64,000 nucleotides of DNA from Branchiostoma floridae. Its lineage: Eukaryota; Chordata; Leptocardii; Amphioxiformes; Branchiostomatidae. The DNA lies in contig NC_049997.1 of the NCBI RefSeq assembly GCF_000003815.2, positions 17,008,984 to 17,072,983 of the forward strand. Reading direction: 5' to 3'. Of the stretch, positions 35,926 through 49,681 are shown one piece after another (position 1 is the first letter of the stretch; each line of letters opens with the position of its first letter). A model generated the notes under the pieces. It made no database searches and had not been told where the DNA came from. It worked only from the letters and a program-made list of their open reading frames with translations. A program made the position numbers and the translations under genes.

Positions 35926-38900
35926 CTACTTCTTCCTATTGGTCGCTAGTTGGTCATACACTTTCGGGACCCACTTATCCCATTCTGCCTCGAAATAGTT
36001 TCCCGCCACGGGATTTCCAAGCTCGTATTTTTCTGCAAACGCCTGAACTTTCCACAACCCCCTGCCCCTAGCCGCTATACTCGTCTGCCTCGGTTCGTCA
36101 AAATCCAGCATTTTCGTCTGTTTGTACACAAGAATGACGTAACGATGTAACCCCGTGCCTACCGGGGGGATGGGGCTGATGTATTCGGAAATGACGTCAC
36201 CTCTGGTGACGTCATTTCCGGGAATGTTACCCACAAGCCAGTGCTTCCACTGGCTGTAGCGTGGGTCCGCCCTGCTAGGCGAGTCCGGGTCTATCATGAC
36301 CAACGTGTACAACTGACCATCTTTGACCGGCCACGTGACCTTTGGTTCGTTCTTTGTGTCCGTGGGGGTCAAAGTTTTACCAAAACTGACCCTGACGTCA
36401 TCAAACTTCACTTCCGCTTTCTCCTTCGGAGGGTTGTCCAGTACATCCGGTATGATGCCGGCTTCTTTGAACTTTGAGGCAACCCTGTTGTTGTCTTCTT
36501 TCCCATTTCTCTTCTTACCCTTCCCACCTTTCCTTCTTCCTTCTTTTCTTTTCTTCCCTTTCTCTCGCTTCTTGCCTCCTTTCTTTTTCTTGTCTTCTTT
36601 AGAGGGTTCGTTGTTTGCTGTAGGGGTTGGGGTGGTTGTTGTGACTATCTCAGGTTTTTGTATCTCTTTACCTGGCGTTGTCAACTCCGTTGCAGGTGTG
36701 GTCACGTCTGTGTCGTCTAATTCTTCTTCTTTATCTCCTTGTTTCCTCAGAAAACTCTCTTCATCCTGACGATTTCTGTCTTTCCCTCGGTTTCTTCCCT
36801 TTCCGCCCTTCCCTCTGTTCTTGCCACCACCCCTTCGTTCGCCACTCTCGGCTTTCTTTTCGGGTTTGCTCGGGTCCACTCGGTTCGGCTCGGACTTTGC
36901 ACGAGCGACCGAAGATTCCTCTCCCTTCGGCTTCACGAGTTGTGGCTTTAGTTCTGCAGGAATGAAATGTTAACACTTATATATAGAGAATGATTACTGC
37001 AAAAATGACACCACAAATGTTAGTACAGTTACTGTTAAGAATTGAACAATGGAGTAAAATATGCAGTGCAAAATCTATTTGCTAGGTGTCACTTCTGAAC
37101 AGTGATAAAAACAGGTGCATGTACATGTACATGTACATGTACATGTACCAGCTTACTTTCATCTTGGCGTAGCAACTCGTCGAACTGAACAATGGAATGA
37201 AATATGCAGTAAAAAATCTATTCACCTGGTGTCGCTTCTGTACAGCGATGAAAACAGGTGAACATGTACCAGCTAATCCTCACCTTCGCGTAACTCGTAA
37301 AAGTCTGAGCTTGCCTCCAGCCGAAGTCGAAGCCCTACTGTGTAAGAGTTCCCCTTCTTCAGGAGGCACATCTTACGGACTTTGACGTACTCGAACGACA
37401 AGCAGTCGGCCCGGCCCTTCTCCATGCAGCGGGCGGCGCACTCTGACGGAGTCTCCGCCTGTAGGGACGTTTCCATACCGTCCTTCACGGTAGCAGCGAC
37501 CCCTGGCGTCCAGATGAATTGCTTCATCGCAGCTAAATGTAGAGAAGACAATAACATGGAAGGAAGGTAGCGTCATTTGTGCTGACAAAACGCTGAACGG
37601 CAGAGGTGATCAATAAAAGTACAGGTTTGACTGTATATCAATGGCCAGGCGGTCCTTATGTAGAAGCGGTCACTAGTGACTGGTTTGAGTGTATATCAAT
37701 GGCCAGGTGGTCCTTGTGTAGAGGTGGTCACTTGAACAGGCTTGACTGTATATCAATGCCCAGGTGGTTCTTATGTAGAGGTGATCACTTGTACAGGTTT
37801 GACTACACATATATCAATGGCCAGGTGGTCCTTATGTAGAGGTGGTCACTAGTACAGGTTTGACGGTATATCAATGACCGGGTGGTTCTTATGTAGAGGT
37901 GGTCACTTTTACAGATTTGACTGAATGTGTATATCAATGTCCAGATGGTCCTTTTGTAGAGGCAGTCACTTTTACAGATTTGACTGAATGTGTATATCAA
38001 TGTCCAGATGGTCCTTATGTAGAGGTGGTCACTTTTACAGATTTGACTGTATATCAATGACCTGGTGGTCCTTTAATAATATGTAGAGGCGGTCACTTTT
38101 ACAGATTTGACTGAATGTGTATATCAATGTCCAGATGGTCCTTATGTAGAGGTGGTCACTTTTATAGGTTTGACTGACTATTTATGTCAATGTCCAGGTT
38201 GTCCTATTGTAAAGGTGGTCAACGTACAGGTTTCAGACGTTTCACCGTAATTCTAAAAGAAACGCGTTACTAAACTTACCATCATCCTTTGCTTCGCCAT
38301 TTTGCCTTTTCACCCTGTCCAGACTCGGTTCAACTCGGCCAATAACGGCAGCTCCAGCTTCTAAGGAAAATATAATAAAATAGATAAAACACATCATACA
38401 ATATGTAGTTTGAAAGATAGAGGATCACTAGGAGTATTGACTAACACATACACATTTTGACGATGCCTAATCTTTAAAAAAATCTAAGCACTCCTTATGT
38501 CAAAAGATAACCCCAGAAATTCTCTAGTTCCAATTTTGTGTTGTTATCCTAACATGCAAAGAAAAACTGCAAAACACCCCCCCCCCCCACAAAACGCGCA
38601 AAATGTACTCGCCCTCCATAGACGTTTCCCGCCAATTCCAGCTGTGAAAACTCCGCAACCGGAAAAGATTTCTTGATACCACTTTTCCCTGTCGACCCCT
38701 TGTCGTCTGACTACAACTCAAGATTAATGTCTTCCCCAACAAAATAAAGACGGCGCTGCATGGCGTCTTGACCTTAAGTCTCCTTTCCTTAGGAACCCAA
38801 TCTTTCTTCTTCTTGTACGGTGCATGGTTTTCTTTAACTTTAGACGATATTTGACAGTACTAATCTACTACTAGTATCTCCTTGCATTTCCGTGGAAATA

Positions 38901-41900
38901 GGACAAAACGCAGGATACTACTTTAGGAAAGGTTTAAAAATAACTTGTGGTTTTTAGATCTCGTGTTATGGACAGGATATGGTCATTATTTTGATAGATG
39001 GTGGAAGACAGGTCTTGGGGCCAAGAGTAAGAGCTGTAAGTTTGGGCCCCCTAGCGGTTATTTGGAACTGCAAGGGACAATTTTGTTCAGACTTTGAAAG
39101 AGTGCACGGATTGTCATGCGTTTTTGCATCAAGTTTGTCGGTTTTTTTTAATTATTTGCTTGTTTGTTTATTTGAAATTTGAATTATTCTAGATCACATT
39201 GGAGGAATATGTACCAATATACTAGGAATCTTAGAAAATCCGGAAAGAAAGCTAAAAAATAAAATGAAACAAATTTCTGTTACTAAACAGCGGAATGCCA
39301 ATATTACTAGACGATCCCTTGAACAATATGCTGCTCCTACGACTGACCCATAACTGATGAGACGATCCCTGATGACTCCGTTGGAATGATACGACCCTGT
39401 TGAAAACCCATCATAGTTTGTTTACAAAACATTCACCCAGTCCATTATGACGGAGGGGTCAACAAATATGTCACCCTACAAACCCACTCAGAACAGTTTA
39501 GTCAACAACTACGGCATGCTTTGTTGTAGTGTCTGTTTGTTTGGCTACCTTGTAAACTGTGTTTGTGTGTTGGGCTATCACATCGTTCCTTGTTTTCAAG
39601 AATATGGGCTAGAAACGCCTTATACCGCTATGCCTGTGACTATAGCCTAGAGATGGGTATCGGTACAACGTACCAGTACAAAACCTTTTTTTTCTTGTTG
39701 GACCGGTCCGGAAAAAAAGGACCTGAAAAAAATCAGCGGACCGGATTAATTTTGGGAAAATGAACAGATACCGACTGACATTCACGTGTTTTGAGGCTTG
39801 CCGGCGTTCTATGAGGTCTTCTATATCTGTCCTGTCCGGCCCAAGAAAATAACAAGAGCGAAGTAGAGGAGAGTTGGTAGTCATTTTTACCAAGTTTCTA
39901 CAGTCAACACAAGTTTAATAACAGGGGCATTAGTCTTGTTTACACTTTTGGAAGGACTTGGTCTTCCTTTCTTTCAACGTAAAGGCGTTGTCGAGAACCT
40001 CCGTACATACCCTCCTTGAGATTAAAGGTAAATTTTCTACCAGAATTTGAGAACGTCTCCGACCTAGACAGGAAGAAAATGATTAATGTTGTGCGACATG
40101 TCAGGGAGTAAGGTATGTATTCAAAACTCTACTCCCGAAGATTCACTAACACAGCATAGTATACGTATAAACAGCGAAGATAAAGTCGTTGTGTTCAACT
40201 AGATGCTTTTCGACAACCATTATTGTTGTGCGTCTCCCCGTGAAGTTTTGCGTGCAGTCTGAACAAAGAACTCTCTGTCTAACAAACTCCGACCCCCGTG
40301 TATATAATACGCAGCTACGATTCCAACAATGTTTGTCCAAACAAAAGAGTCTATAAATTCCGCGAGTAATTTGTTTAGAGTCCGTGGGTTGGCATACACG
40401 GTTGGATGGTGACAACAGTTCAAGAGTAGAATGCTCTCCAAGCAGAAGGTCGGCTCCTACTGTTTTTGACAAGTTTTAAGAGACAAAAACGTCTAAGAAA
40501 TCGTCACAAAAGAGCCAAATATCTGCTTGGATATTAGGTGTCATATGTTCGGTAGTTATCGTAATATCTTTTCATTTGAAGTGTTAATGTCACCAAAATT
40601 CAGCATTTCGTGATGACATATAGTCATGATTTTATTATACAATGAATATGGACGATTGTGCCAAATATGCACCTTTCTGATGTTTATTGAACATCGAATC
40701 TTGCAAATTGTACTTCCAGGTCTTGATTCCTGCCACCATATCATCACGTTAACTTCAGCCATAGTAAGGCCTGCGTCGCACTGAGTCAGGCGAACACCGG
40801 CCGAAGTTTTAGATCATTTGGAGCTCGCCGAATTTCAAAATCGCCCGAGCGTCGACCGTAATTTTCGCTAAAATTTGTCTACATAGCTGGTTGTGATACT
40901 TGCCCCACAGCATTCTTTTGAGGAGCAGAAAAGCAAACAAAACGTTGTCGTAGGACACAAAACGCAAGGGAAACAGGTCAGAGAAAACATTGAAGAAAGC
41001 AAAAACACCTGACATTTTCACTTCCCAACATCTGCTTGCAATTGGACTGCATGCAATTAGTCTATCTGCTGTACACGTGGGTATACATGCAGACTAGTGC
41101 TGACATTTGCTTTGTTGTGTGAAAGTTGACTGGCCCTTTTGTTTTCTTACTTCTCAACTTAATCCGGAGAAATCCCTGGCTTACGTTCAGTCAAAACCCT
41201 TAAAAGTCCGCCTTTAGGTGTTTCGATAACCCCTGCTACCCTCAAACAATACATAAAGGGGAACAAGAGGGTGTTGACATATTTTATCTAATCTGGTTTT
41301 CGAGCGTCTTGCAAACAGAAAACACATAGACGTTTTCAATTCCAGCTACAGTTCTGTACCAAAAGAGGGCAAGTGTAAAATGTCAGAGTTTACAGAACCA
41401 AGGCCTGTAAAGCATTGGACAAGAATATAAACAAAATATGCGGTGCCGTTTCTTATAACTTTTTTGTTAAAATATTTACTCCAGACAATATATACTAGAG
41501 GGAAAACAAGGGGGTGTTGACATATTTTGTCTAATCTGGTTTTCGCTATACTCGAGCGTTTTGAGAACACGAAACACACAGACGTTTTCAATTTCAGCTA
41601 CTGTTCGATACCAAGAGAGGGCACGTGTATAATGTCCGAGTTTACAAGACCAAGGTCTGGAAAGGATTGGACGAGATTAGATAAAAACCTGCGATGTCGT
41701 TTTTTCAAACTTTCTTGTTAAAATATTGACTCCAGTCAATATACAGAGGCGAAAAAAGGGTGTTGACATATGCATATTTTGTCTAATCTGGTACCCCTTA
41801 CCAGTACGCCAACATGACGCTAATGCATATGCAGAATTTTCGCGGTTGTTTCATGTTCGCCGTTTTAGCGTTGCCAATTCACCGCGAACTTAAAACCACC

Positions 41901-44900
41901 GCGAACATTTTTCCATGGCAGTAAGAGACTACCGTAGATCGCGAGCTGTTCCCTGGCCGGTTATATTCCTCTCTATTTGTTCCATTTCTACGATTTTCCA
42001 GCGATCCGGAGTCTGGTAGAGACTAAGAGACTACAGTGCATGGTACTACCGCGAACTTAAAACCACCGCGAACACACAACAGTTCTTTTCCCACTACCGC
42101 GAATTTAAATCCCCGCGAGTACTATAGTATATAATCGCAAAGATCCTTTTCTAATGCTATAGACAAACCTCTTTGGCAGTTTGAGTCAGATAAAAACTAT
42201 TACTGTACGACACAGAGGTTGACCATATACAAACGACTAGCAAAAGAGTTGCCAGTAGCAGCTGCAGTAAATCGGTCTGTTGAAAAGCAACAGGGAGCCC
42301 GTGACAGATTCAATGCTACAAGGCTAATTATTTGAGACGATTCGAACGTAAAGAAAATCCAGAACACGTTTCGCCGGACATAAACAGTTTATCACTGAGC
42401 CATACCGTACTCCATCCCCCTCTCTAGCAAAAACAACCCGCCCCCCTCGCCAAAGAAAAATAAAAGCTTGAAGAAGTCTGCGAAGGAGGTACTACATTTA
42501 TCCCAGGCACATTTCTGTCCCAATGCCTTAGGAGCTTTTTAGTTAGGCTATAGGTTAGGCTAACTTCACATATCTAAAAAGGGGCCCGGCCGGGCAGTTT
42601 GGGAGAACGAAATGCACGATATAACACGTTCGTTAAAGGACATTAAAAACACAAACGGACCAAAAATAATTCAACAGCATAAATTTCATTTTAGTGTTTC
42701 AACAAACACCCCAGTCGTGCCCCGGGTAGGAAATGTGACATAGGCCTTACTTACGCCAGCTGGATGATTTCTCGTTTGTGACTTTGCCATCTGGATAAGC
42801 TTTTAATAACAAGGCCAAAGAAGCGTACGATAAGGTCTAAGAAACAATTTCGCTGCGAGAGTCTACAGTAGAATACCAGAAAGCAAATTAACGATGGTAT
42901 AATCAGAAACAGACATCTAACATGCCGGTAGCTGGAAGTACGCTGGACTGAATTACAATGTTTCTAAATCTAGACTTCAGTATACTAGTACACACTGGAC
43001 CCTAAGCCGAAACATCTGCTACAAGACATAAACCTTTGGGGAAGAACTGTATTCTACTTCTGTTCAACGTTTCTAAATCTAGACTTATCGTTTCTAAATC
43101 TAGACTTAAGTTGTATTGATTAAACCCGGTCGAAAGCCAAAATATATGCTACAACACAAAAAATCCTTTGAGGATATTTTTTTCTTCTGTATTTTCTTCT
43201 GTTCAATGTTTCTAAAGCTAGAACTAAGAGCTACATGTATACCAAAACATTCACTAAAACACAAAAAAACCTTGAAAAATCTTGAAAGATTTAGCTAAGT
43301 GCAGTATTTACTTCTGATAGCTTACTTTGACTTGATTCTATTAAATGTACACTTTCAAGATTATGTACTCCTGATCTTTAAGCAAAGACATCTGCTAGAA
43401 GACAAAAATATTTACGGAAAAACTTTATACTTCTGTTCGATGTTTCTAAATCTGTACCCCCTAGCTGAACCAAACGTTCATTTAATCCTGGGAGAAAAAA
43501 GTCTGTATTTACTTCTAGATCTGTTCACTTACTTTGATGTGATTCTACATCTAGAATTTCAAGAGTATGCAACCCAGATCCTATACTAAGCCAAAACATC
43601 TGCCAGAACACGGCGTTTTTTGAGGAAAACTGTATACTTCTTCTGTTCAAAATCTAGACCCAAGAGCTGTACCAAAACATTTTCTATAATTTCACAAAAA
43701 CCTCGAAAAAAAGAACTTATTTACTGTATTTTTTCGCTTACTTTGACGTGATTCTAAATCTTGTAATGCTTTCAAAAGTACAACATCTGGTAGAACACAT
43801 AATCCTTTGGGGAAAATTTGTATTTTTCTTCTGTCAACCTTTTCTAGATATTGACCAAGGAGCTGGACCAAAACATTCACTATTTGAAACCTTTTTGCTA
43901 GAACATTAGAAATAACGTCGGATGAAAAATGCTGTATTTCCTCTGTTCGTTCACTTTGACGTGTGTGTGCTTCCGTTTAACATGCGGTACACTAATTAAC
44001 GATGTGTAGTGTGGGATATATGTGGTTTGGGGTTTTGTTGACGTAGTCTTTAGCAGGTCTGGGATATATCTTGCCGTTCTTTTATGTGACTGACCGATCA
44101 TATAGGAAGCAGCATGGAACCGACAGGCATCATGAGGATGTGAGAATTTCGTGGAAAAAGACTCGCCATTTTACATTTGGCACCGAATCGATTCTCAGAG
44201 ACTCTAAAGGATAGAATCTCTCGTAGATTAGGATAGAACCTTTCTGTAGTATAGACTGTGTACTATCATGACTTATCCCACTGGACTACATCAAATTGCG
44301 CTAAAACATTGCGACAACATTATATATTGCGAATTTGGGGCGATTTTCCTTGCGGTCACATGCGATATTTGCGTACAGGGAAGCTCAAATGCTTTGCAAA
44401 TCGCACTGTGTGCCACTGGATCAAAGAAACTATTTCCATTTGTAAAATTGAGAATCTTAAAAAAATGTATGAGAAATTTTCGCAATTTCAGGTAAAAGCT
44501 TGCGCCGACCATTTTGCGAAATGAATGCCTGGTGCAAATTAGCACAAACAGGCTCGGTCCTAGCTACAGGACACTGAATCTCGTTTGATTGTAGACAACA
44601 AAACCTAACGAGGATAGTTTCCAGGCTAGAATCTTAGACATCAGCAACATTCATTCTAGACATTTCTGCGGCCACGCTCTTTCACAATCTACCAGTCTTT
44701 GACAATCTACCCTATCGAGTTTCGGCAATTGTTAGGCAAAAGTCGTCCGGTCATATTTTCCAGACACACAAAAATCCTACCGCTGAAAAACAAGTCTTAG
44801 AGGATTGACCTCATTTTACACTCTGAATGTTGTTAGGATTATAGTAAGATAAGGGTTAAACCCTGGGGCACGTGGCATCAAAATAAGACACGAGATGGTA

Positions 44901-47900
44901 TTGTATTTCGTTCTACGTACGTTACCAACAGAGATTCAAGTATTAAACGAACCAAATCTCTAGTTTTTCCACTCTCTAAAAGAAAGTTTCGTTTGTAAAC
45001 CTTCTAGGAGCGCAATATGTTTATTTTTCAGTGACATATTTGCGCGGATTTGCCGTTTTTCGGAATAATGAATTAATGAAGACCTTCGTTGTACATTTTA
45101 CCTTCGCCAAGAAGATCATGTTTTGGTAATGTCTGTGCGTACATGTGCATAGATACTTCGAGAAAGCCTGAATGGATTGTATTGATATTTCGTATGTTGG
45201 TAGGTATTTTGGGCCCCCTAGCGACTTATTACAATACCGTTGTAAAACTCGCAGTTTTGATATCTTGATGGTTTCTGGATGTATATAACTCATAGAGCAG
45301 AGAATAAGTGGTGTAGGTTTGGGCCCCCTAGCGACTTTTTGGCCCCCCTAGCGGTTTCAGACTTTGAAAGAAAATAACTAAAGAAGGGGTTGACGGATTG
45401 TAATGATTTTTGTTACTGTCTTTTCCTAGTCTCTACCAGACTATCGGCTATTATAGGAAGAATAATTTGGCAGGGGAGTTTTGCTACCAGAAAATTGGTC
45501 GGCCGCGCAACTTTCCATGGTGGGGTGGTACGGAAAGAAAACATCCCCCCAACCTCTGCTTGGAGAGAAGCATTTAATTATACAATAGTCAGTCTCAGTA
45601 CACTACAGGAAAACTTTGAAAAAGGGACCGATCGCGAATCATTTGTTTTTTAGTCTCTAAAAAGCTTCTTACCGTACATGCCGTAAGAAAGAATTGCGGA
45701 CGAACAAGGTACTTAATGTCCAATCGTTAATACCGTATATACATTTTATCCTGTGTCTTGTCACTGCACGAATCAGAGCATGACGACTTCATTCAATCAC
45801 CATACATAAAAGCTGCGCATTCCCTCACAAAAATAAGATTCTTAATCATAAACCAACATAGAAAATTATTTGGATGTGTTAGAGTGCCAAATATGTATAC
45901 GCAAACTGATAGGAAAATTCGACCGAAACGTTAGGAATGCTTATACGTCTATTTCTAGGCGTGTTTCTTAAAAATAACGACTGTTTTATATCTAAAAGAA
46001 GTCCACAGATGTAGTAGATTTCACTAAGGTCATTGACCCCGATCTGTACAATGTAATCCCACATAATACCCACACTGACCACACATACGTACAAGTTTGA
46101 TAAACTTCCCTCTAAAACCACAATCTTGCTTGTGAATATATATGGAGGAATGCAGTCCTGTCTGAGTAGCGTCCTTCTGAGTGGAACAATGTTAAGGTAG
46201 TTAGAATGTGTGTAATTAAAGTCCATTTCTAAGCAGACGTTTTGTTCCGGTCCCTTTTGTATGTCTTTTATGTGGTGCCGTTTTTGTCCTGGTTTTGTTC
46301 ACCATTGATAAGGGTGGACACGCTGTGTGTGTGGTCAGTCAATTCTCCAAACATTACGGACAAGGAATAGGAAGGGTCAGTGCCTGGTCAGCAAACATTG
46401 TAGTTTTGACAACGTTCGGCTATGGCAGTTTCCACAACTTTATCTGAGCTACTTCAGCAAATACTATTACGTATGTTTGTGACTTTATGACATTCAATTT
46501 ACACCTCTGTGTGTCTGGAGTCTATCAACCCAAGGAGCTTTTACAACAACCCGCTGATAAAACGTTATTTACGAACTAATTAGTAGCTAATGAACCTCCC
46601 GTGGGATCTGACGACATGCAATCGTCGACTGGGCCGTTGGCAAAATGCCTGTCGGTGGTTTGGTATTCATTATTCTTCGCAATCAGTCAAAAGAAACTGG
46701 TATTCAGGTTGAAGTCTTTATCTTCACGCATAACTTATTTTTGTCGTATGGCGGGCCACCATGTGGTGAAGTTGTTAGTCTTCGTATGGGCGTTGTGAAT
46801 AGAGTTAGCTTTAGTAGAGTTTCATTCTATACTGTTCAGCACTATTTGTTTGTTTGTCTGCTTTCATGTTACCTGCAATTAACCCTCGGGCACTCACTCA
46901 CTCACTCGAGGGTCTGCATGGGGGGTCCTGACAACGCTTTACGCTAAATTCGGGACGGTCGACAACGCTTTACGTTAAATTCACGAAGGCAGGCAACGTT
47001 TTACGCTAAATTCAGACAGGCTGACAACGGTTTACGCTAAATTCTGGAAGGCTGGCAACACTCGACAGAGGCGGGGGCGTGCTCCGCAAGAAAGATTGAA
47101 ATTTTGACTCTCTGAAACACTATTCCCTGCATTTTGAAGGGAAATTTTCGCTGGCAAACAAAGCTAAGTTAAATGGCATATCTAATTAAAGAGTCCCAGG
47201 GGTTCAGCGTAAGGTTATGAGGGTGACGCCAGCCAACTTATTTTTGCCACGTCGAGCGCCGAAGGAAAGTCCGGGAAAATTTTGAAATCCTGCCCCCCTG
47301 AAACGCCAGTTTTTTTGGCTATTATAGAAAACTAAGTGAAATTACATTTCTGTCAGTAAAAAATGTGTTTGAGGTTGACACGTCACATCCCCCAGCCATG
47401 ATACATATTTTTACGAAGTCGATGACCGAAGGTGAATAGAGTGGCAAAGGAGATCCGGCTAAATTTTGAAATCTTGACCCTCTATAAAACGATATTTTGT
47501 GCATTTTGATGGGCAAATTTCTATTAGCAAAAAAGATCTTTGAGGTTGACACACATCCCCAACACATTTTCAGAATTTCGAGTTCCAAAGGCGCGAGGCG
47601 GCACAAGGAGGACCATGGAAATTTTGAAATCTTGACCCTCTAAAATGATATTTCCTGCATTCTGATGGGCAAATTTTGCTGGAAGACTAAGCTAACTTCA
47701 ATGACATTTCTATTTGCAAAAAAAAAGAAGATTTTTGAGGGTATATACCATATTTTTACCATGTCGATGACCGAAGGTGAAAGGAGTCGCAAGTGAGGTC
47801 CGGCGAAATTTTGAAATCTTGATCCTCTGAAACGCAATTTCCTGTGTTTTGAAGGACTAAATTTACTGGTAGACTGCGTTTCGACTTACGAAATTTGGGA

Positions 47901-48505
47901 GGCCAGGCTACGATTTACGGGTAATTTTTAGGCTTAATTACGCTTTACGAGAAATTTTTAGGCTAGATTACGCCTTACGTGAAATACACTGGCTACGCTT
48001 TACGGTAAATTTTCCATCCTCACTACGAATTACGTGAAATGAAATAGCTTACCCTACGAATTACGGGAATTAAAAAGGCCTGCCTACGCCTTACGGAAAA
48101 GAGCATGCAGACCCTCTCACTCATCTACCCTCGGGCAAGAATTTGCAATTTGAATAAACTTTGTATTTCAGCGAATGCCGAATTGCACTATTTGTTTGTC
48201 TCTTTCCATGTTAACCTGCAATTAGCTCTCGGGCACGAATTTGCAATATAAACTTTGTATTTCAGCGAATGCCGAATTACAAGGACACCGAATAAAAACT
48301 ATAGCCTACGGTAATAAGATTTGAGTTCACCAAAAAGCTGTTAAAGCCAAACAGTATAAACAGTTTAGCTTTCCTTTCAACACAGTAGTCTATTCAACGC
48401 TTCCAATGGGTATAAACTATGCATTCTCGCAGACCTAATTCACTTACCTGAACAGAAAGCCCACAACAGTAGCGCAACAGACAGAAACAAAGTCTTGGCC
48501 AACAT
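35926..48505 (-). CDS. Secreted PAN/apple plus PEBP-domain protein (four exons, 471 residues)
   Basis: Exons: 48505-48448 (signal peptide MLAKTLFLSVALLLWAFCS), 38360-38280, 37532-37284 and 36953-35926. All junctions are phase 1 and GT-AG. Residues 20-46 contain RVKR (35-38), a furin-type site. Residues 48-129 form a PAN/apple domain with cysteines 78, 82, 90 and 102. Residues 136 to about 286 are a very basic, low-complexity linker rich in Lys, Arg and Gly with a Thr/Pro block. Residues about 290-465 are a phosphatidylethanolamine-binding domain, with DPDSP (351-355), HWLVGNIPG (367-375) and GLHRY (397-401), the family ligand-pocket motifs. PEBP domains bind phospholipid head groups or small anions; PAN domains bind protein or glycan. 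Secretion is supported by the leader. The joint role is unknown. Intron 1 is about 10 kb and repeat-filled. Confidence 0.88.
37606..38230. repeat. About 60-bp minisatellite in PAN-PEBP intron 2
   Basis: About ten diverged units containing acaggtttgactgtatatca, atggccaggtggtcctt and gtagaggtggtcact. A variant with gactgaatgtgtatat recurs, giving a mixed higher-order array. Confidence 0.92.
41271..41795. repeat. About 245-bp tandem duplication in PAN-PEBP intron 1
   Basis: gtgttgacatattttrtcta starts at 41,271 and 41,514, with a third truncated start near 41,760. Units share ttctgtaccaaa-like, gagggca and gttaaaatattt blocks. Confidence 0.85.
41815..42125. repeat. Interspersed repeat with the cgcgaacttaaaaccacc motif
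   Basis: gaacttaaaaccaccgcgaa occurs twice here, and again at 48,818-49,013 and in diverged form at 61,980-62,095. The blocks gttcgcc and gagactacagtgcatggt are also shared. Probably a MITE-like element. Confidence 0.7.
42960..43880. repeat. Diverged about 150-bp tandem repeats in PAN-PEBP intron 1
   Basis: Recurring blocks tttctaaatctagact, aaacatctgctacaa, cctttggggaa and tacttctgttcaa. About six units, strongly diverged. Confidence 0.75.
46880..48145. mobile_element. Inverted-repeat element with internal short repeats
   Basis: The left end cactcgagggtctgcatg is inverted against the right end catgcagaccctctcactca. Just inside the left end are about five 30-bp units with acaacgctttacgctaaatt. 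Inside the right end similar units (ctacgctttacggtaaattt) recur, and the middle has about 200-bp units with ttgaaatcttgaccctct. It lies in intron 1 of the PAN-PEBP gene. Confidence 0.65.
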
Positions 48506-48817
48506 TGTCCAGCCACTAGATCGCCTTCCCAACCCAACTTAAAGCGGGGACGGTGACAAAATGGCTATCCAAAGAGAAAAGCGTCCGCAAATCGTCGGCA
48601 AATTGTCCCGGGAGAGAGCGTTTAGGGTGACTAGGCCACAGTAGCGACCGACTATGTGACTGACTGGGACAGCTGTGCACTAAAGGTGCTGTGCGAAATC
48701 GGAAACATGACGTCACATCACGTGACACAAATGTAGGCATCCGATTGGTTGTCAAGTTTCCTGACTGTGATTGGTTTTTTGAATAATTTAACAGCAGGTG
48801 AGGCTAAGAGCGTGAGG

Positions 48818-49013
48818 TACTGTAAATGCAGAAACTTTCGCGGTGGTTTAATGTTCGCCGATTTCGCCGTGGCCGCTTCACCGTGAACTTAAAACCACCG
48901 CGAACCTTTTTTAGGGCAGTTACAGACTACAGAGCATGGTGCTACCGCGAACTTGAAACCACCGCGAAAAGTCGTTTTTTTCCGCTACCGCTAAATCAAA
49001 TGCTTTTACAGTA
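48818..49013. mobile_element. 196-bp MITE with tactgtaaatgca ends
   Basis: The ends tactgtaaatgca and tgcttttacagta are imperfect inverted repeats. The interior has gaacttaaaaccaccgcgaa. It abuts the family 1 MITE starting at 49,022. Confidence 0.75.
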
Positions 49014-49021
49014 TACTGTAA

Positions 49022-49465
49022 GGCCAGAGCAAGTGGATTTTATGGATGGCATCACAGCACTCATTAATTTTCATCTGACTTTGAAAAAAATCAAAGAAAT
49101 TTTTGTGCTCCTCCGGAGATAGTGGACTTGACGACAAAGTACAAAGATGGGAAAATATATAGTGAGGAACATGTACTGTTGCAGAAGTTAAGCTAGGCGT
49201 TATTTCGATTGTAAGAGTGGACCCAATATGTAGTCATGCATATGACTGTAGTTGTCAACTTGATAAATCTACCACACTAGTGTCCCTTTGTGCACCTCTT
49301 GAATCCAGAAATAAAAGAATTGTTTGCTGTGATACCACGTTTCGTAGCTTCAATTCTTGTTACAATGTTTATGGGGTCTATTTTAAAAATGTGATTGTGA
49401 ATCTCATTGAATTTGGAGTCTACAGAAGATGTCATCCATAGATTTTACTTAGGCTGCAGATGGCC
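49022..49465. mobile_element. Family 1 MITE
   Basis: Ends aggccagagcaagtggattt and gattttacttaggctgcaga-tggcc, with tggatggcatc and gatgtcatcca as internal mirrors. The most decayed of the clear copies. Confidence 0.75.
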
Positions 49466-49681
49466 AAACCTTTCGAGTTGTTTACAAAATTGTGCTTGGA
49501 GAAAGTCCACGGGACTTGTTTACTAAATATTGTTATACAAGAGACGTTTATTGACACAACAAAAAGTACAGTGAATTTCGTACTGTAAACTACAAACTAC
49601 AAACATAGAAATACAAGATAAATAGTAAAATTCTACTTACTAAGCAATAAAGGCTAAGAAAATTAAATCTGTAATATCTTA

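Noticed and set aside
36323..36965. Plus-strand frames of 148, 95 and 70 residues
   Set aside because: Antisense shadows of the Lys/Arg-rich linker exon of the PAN-PEBP gene.
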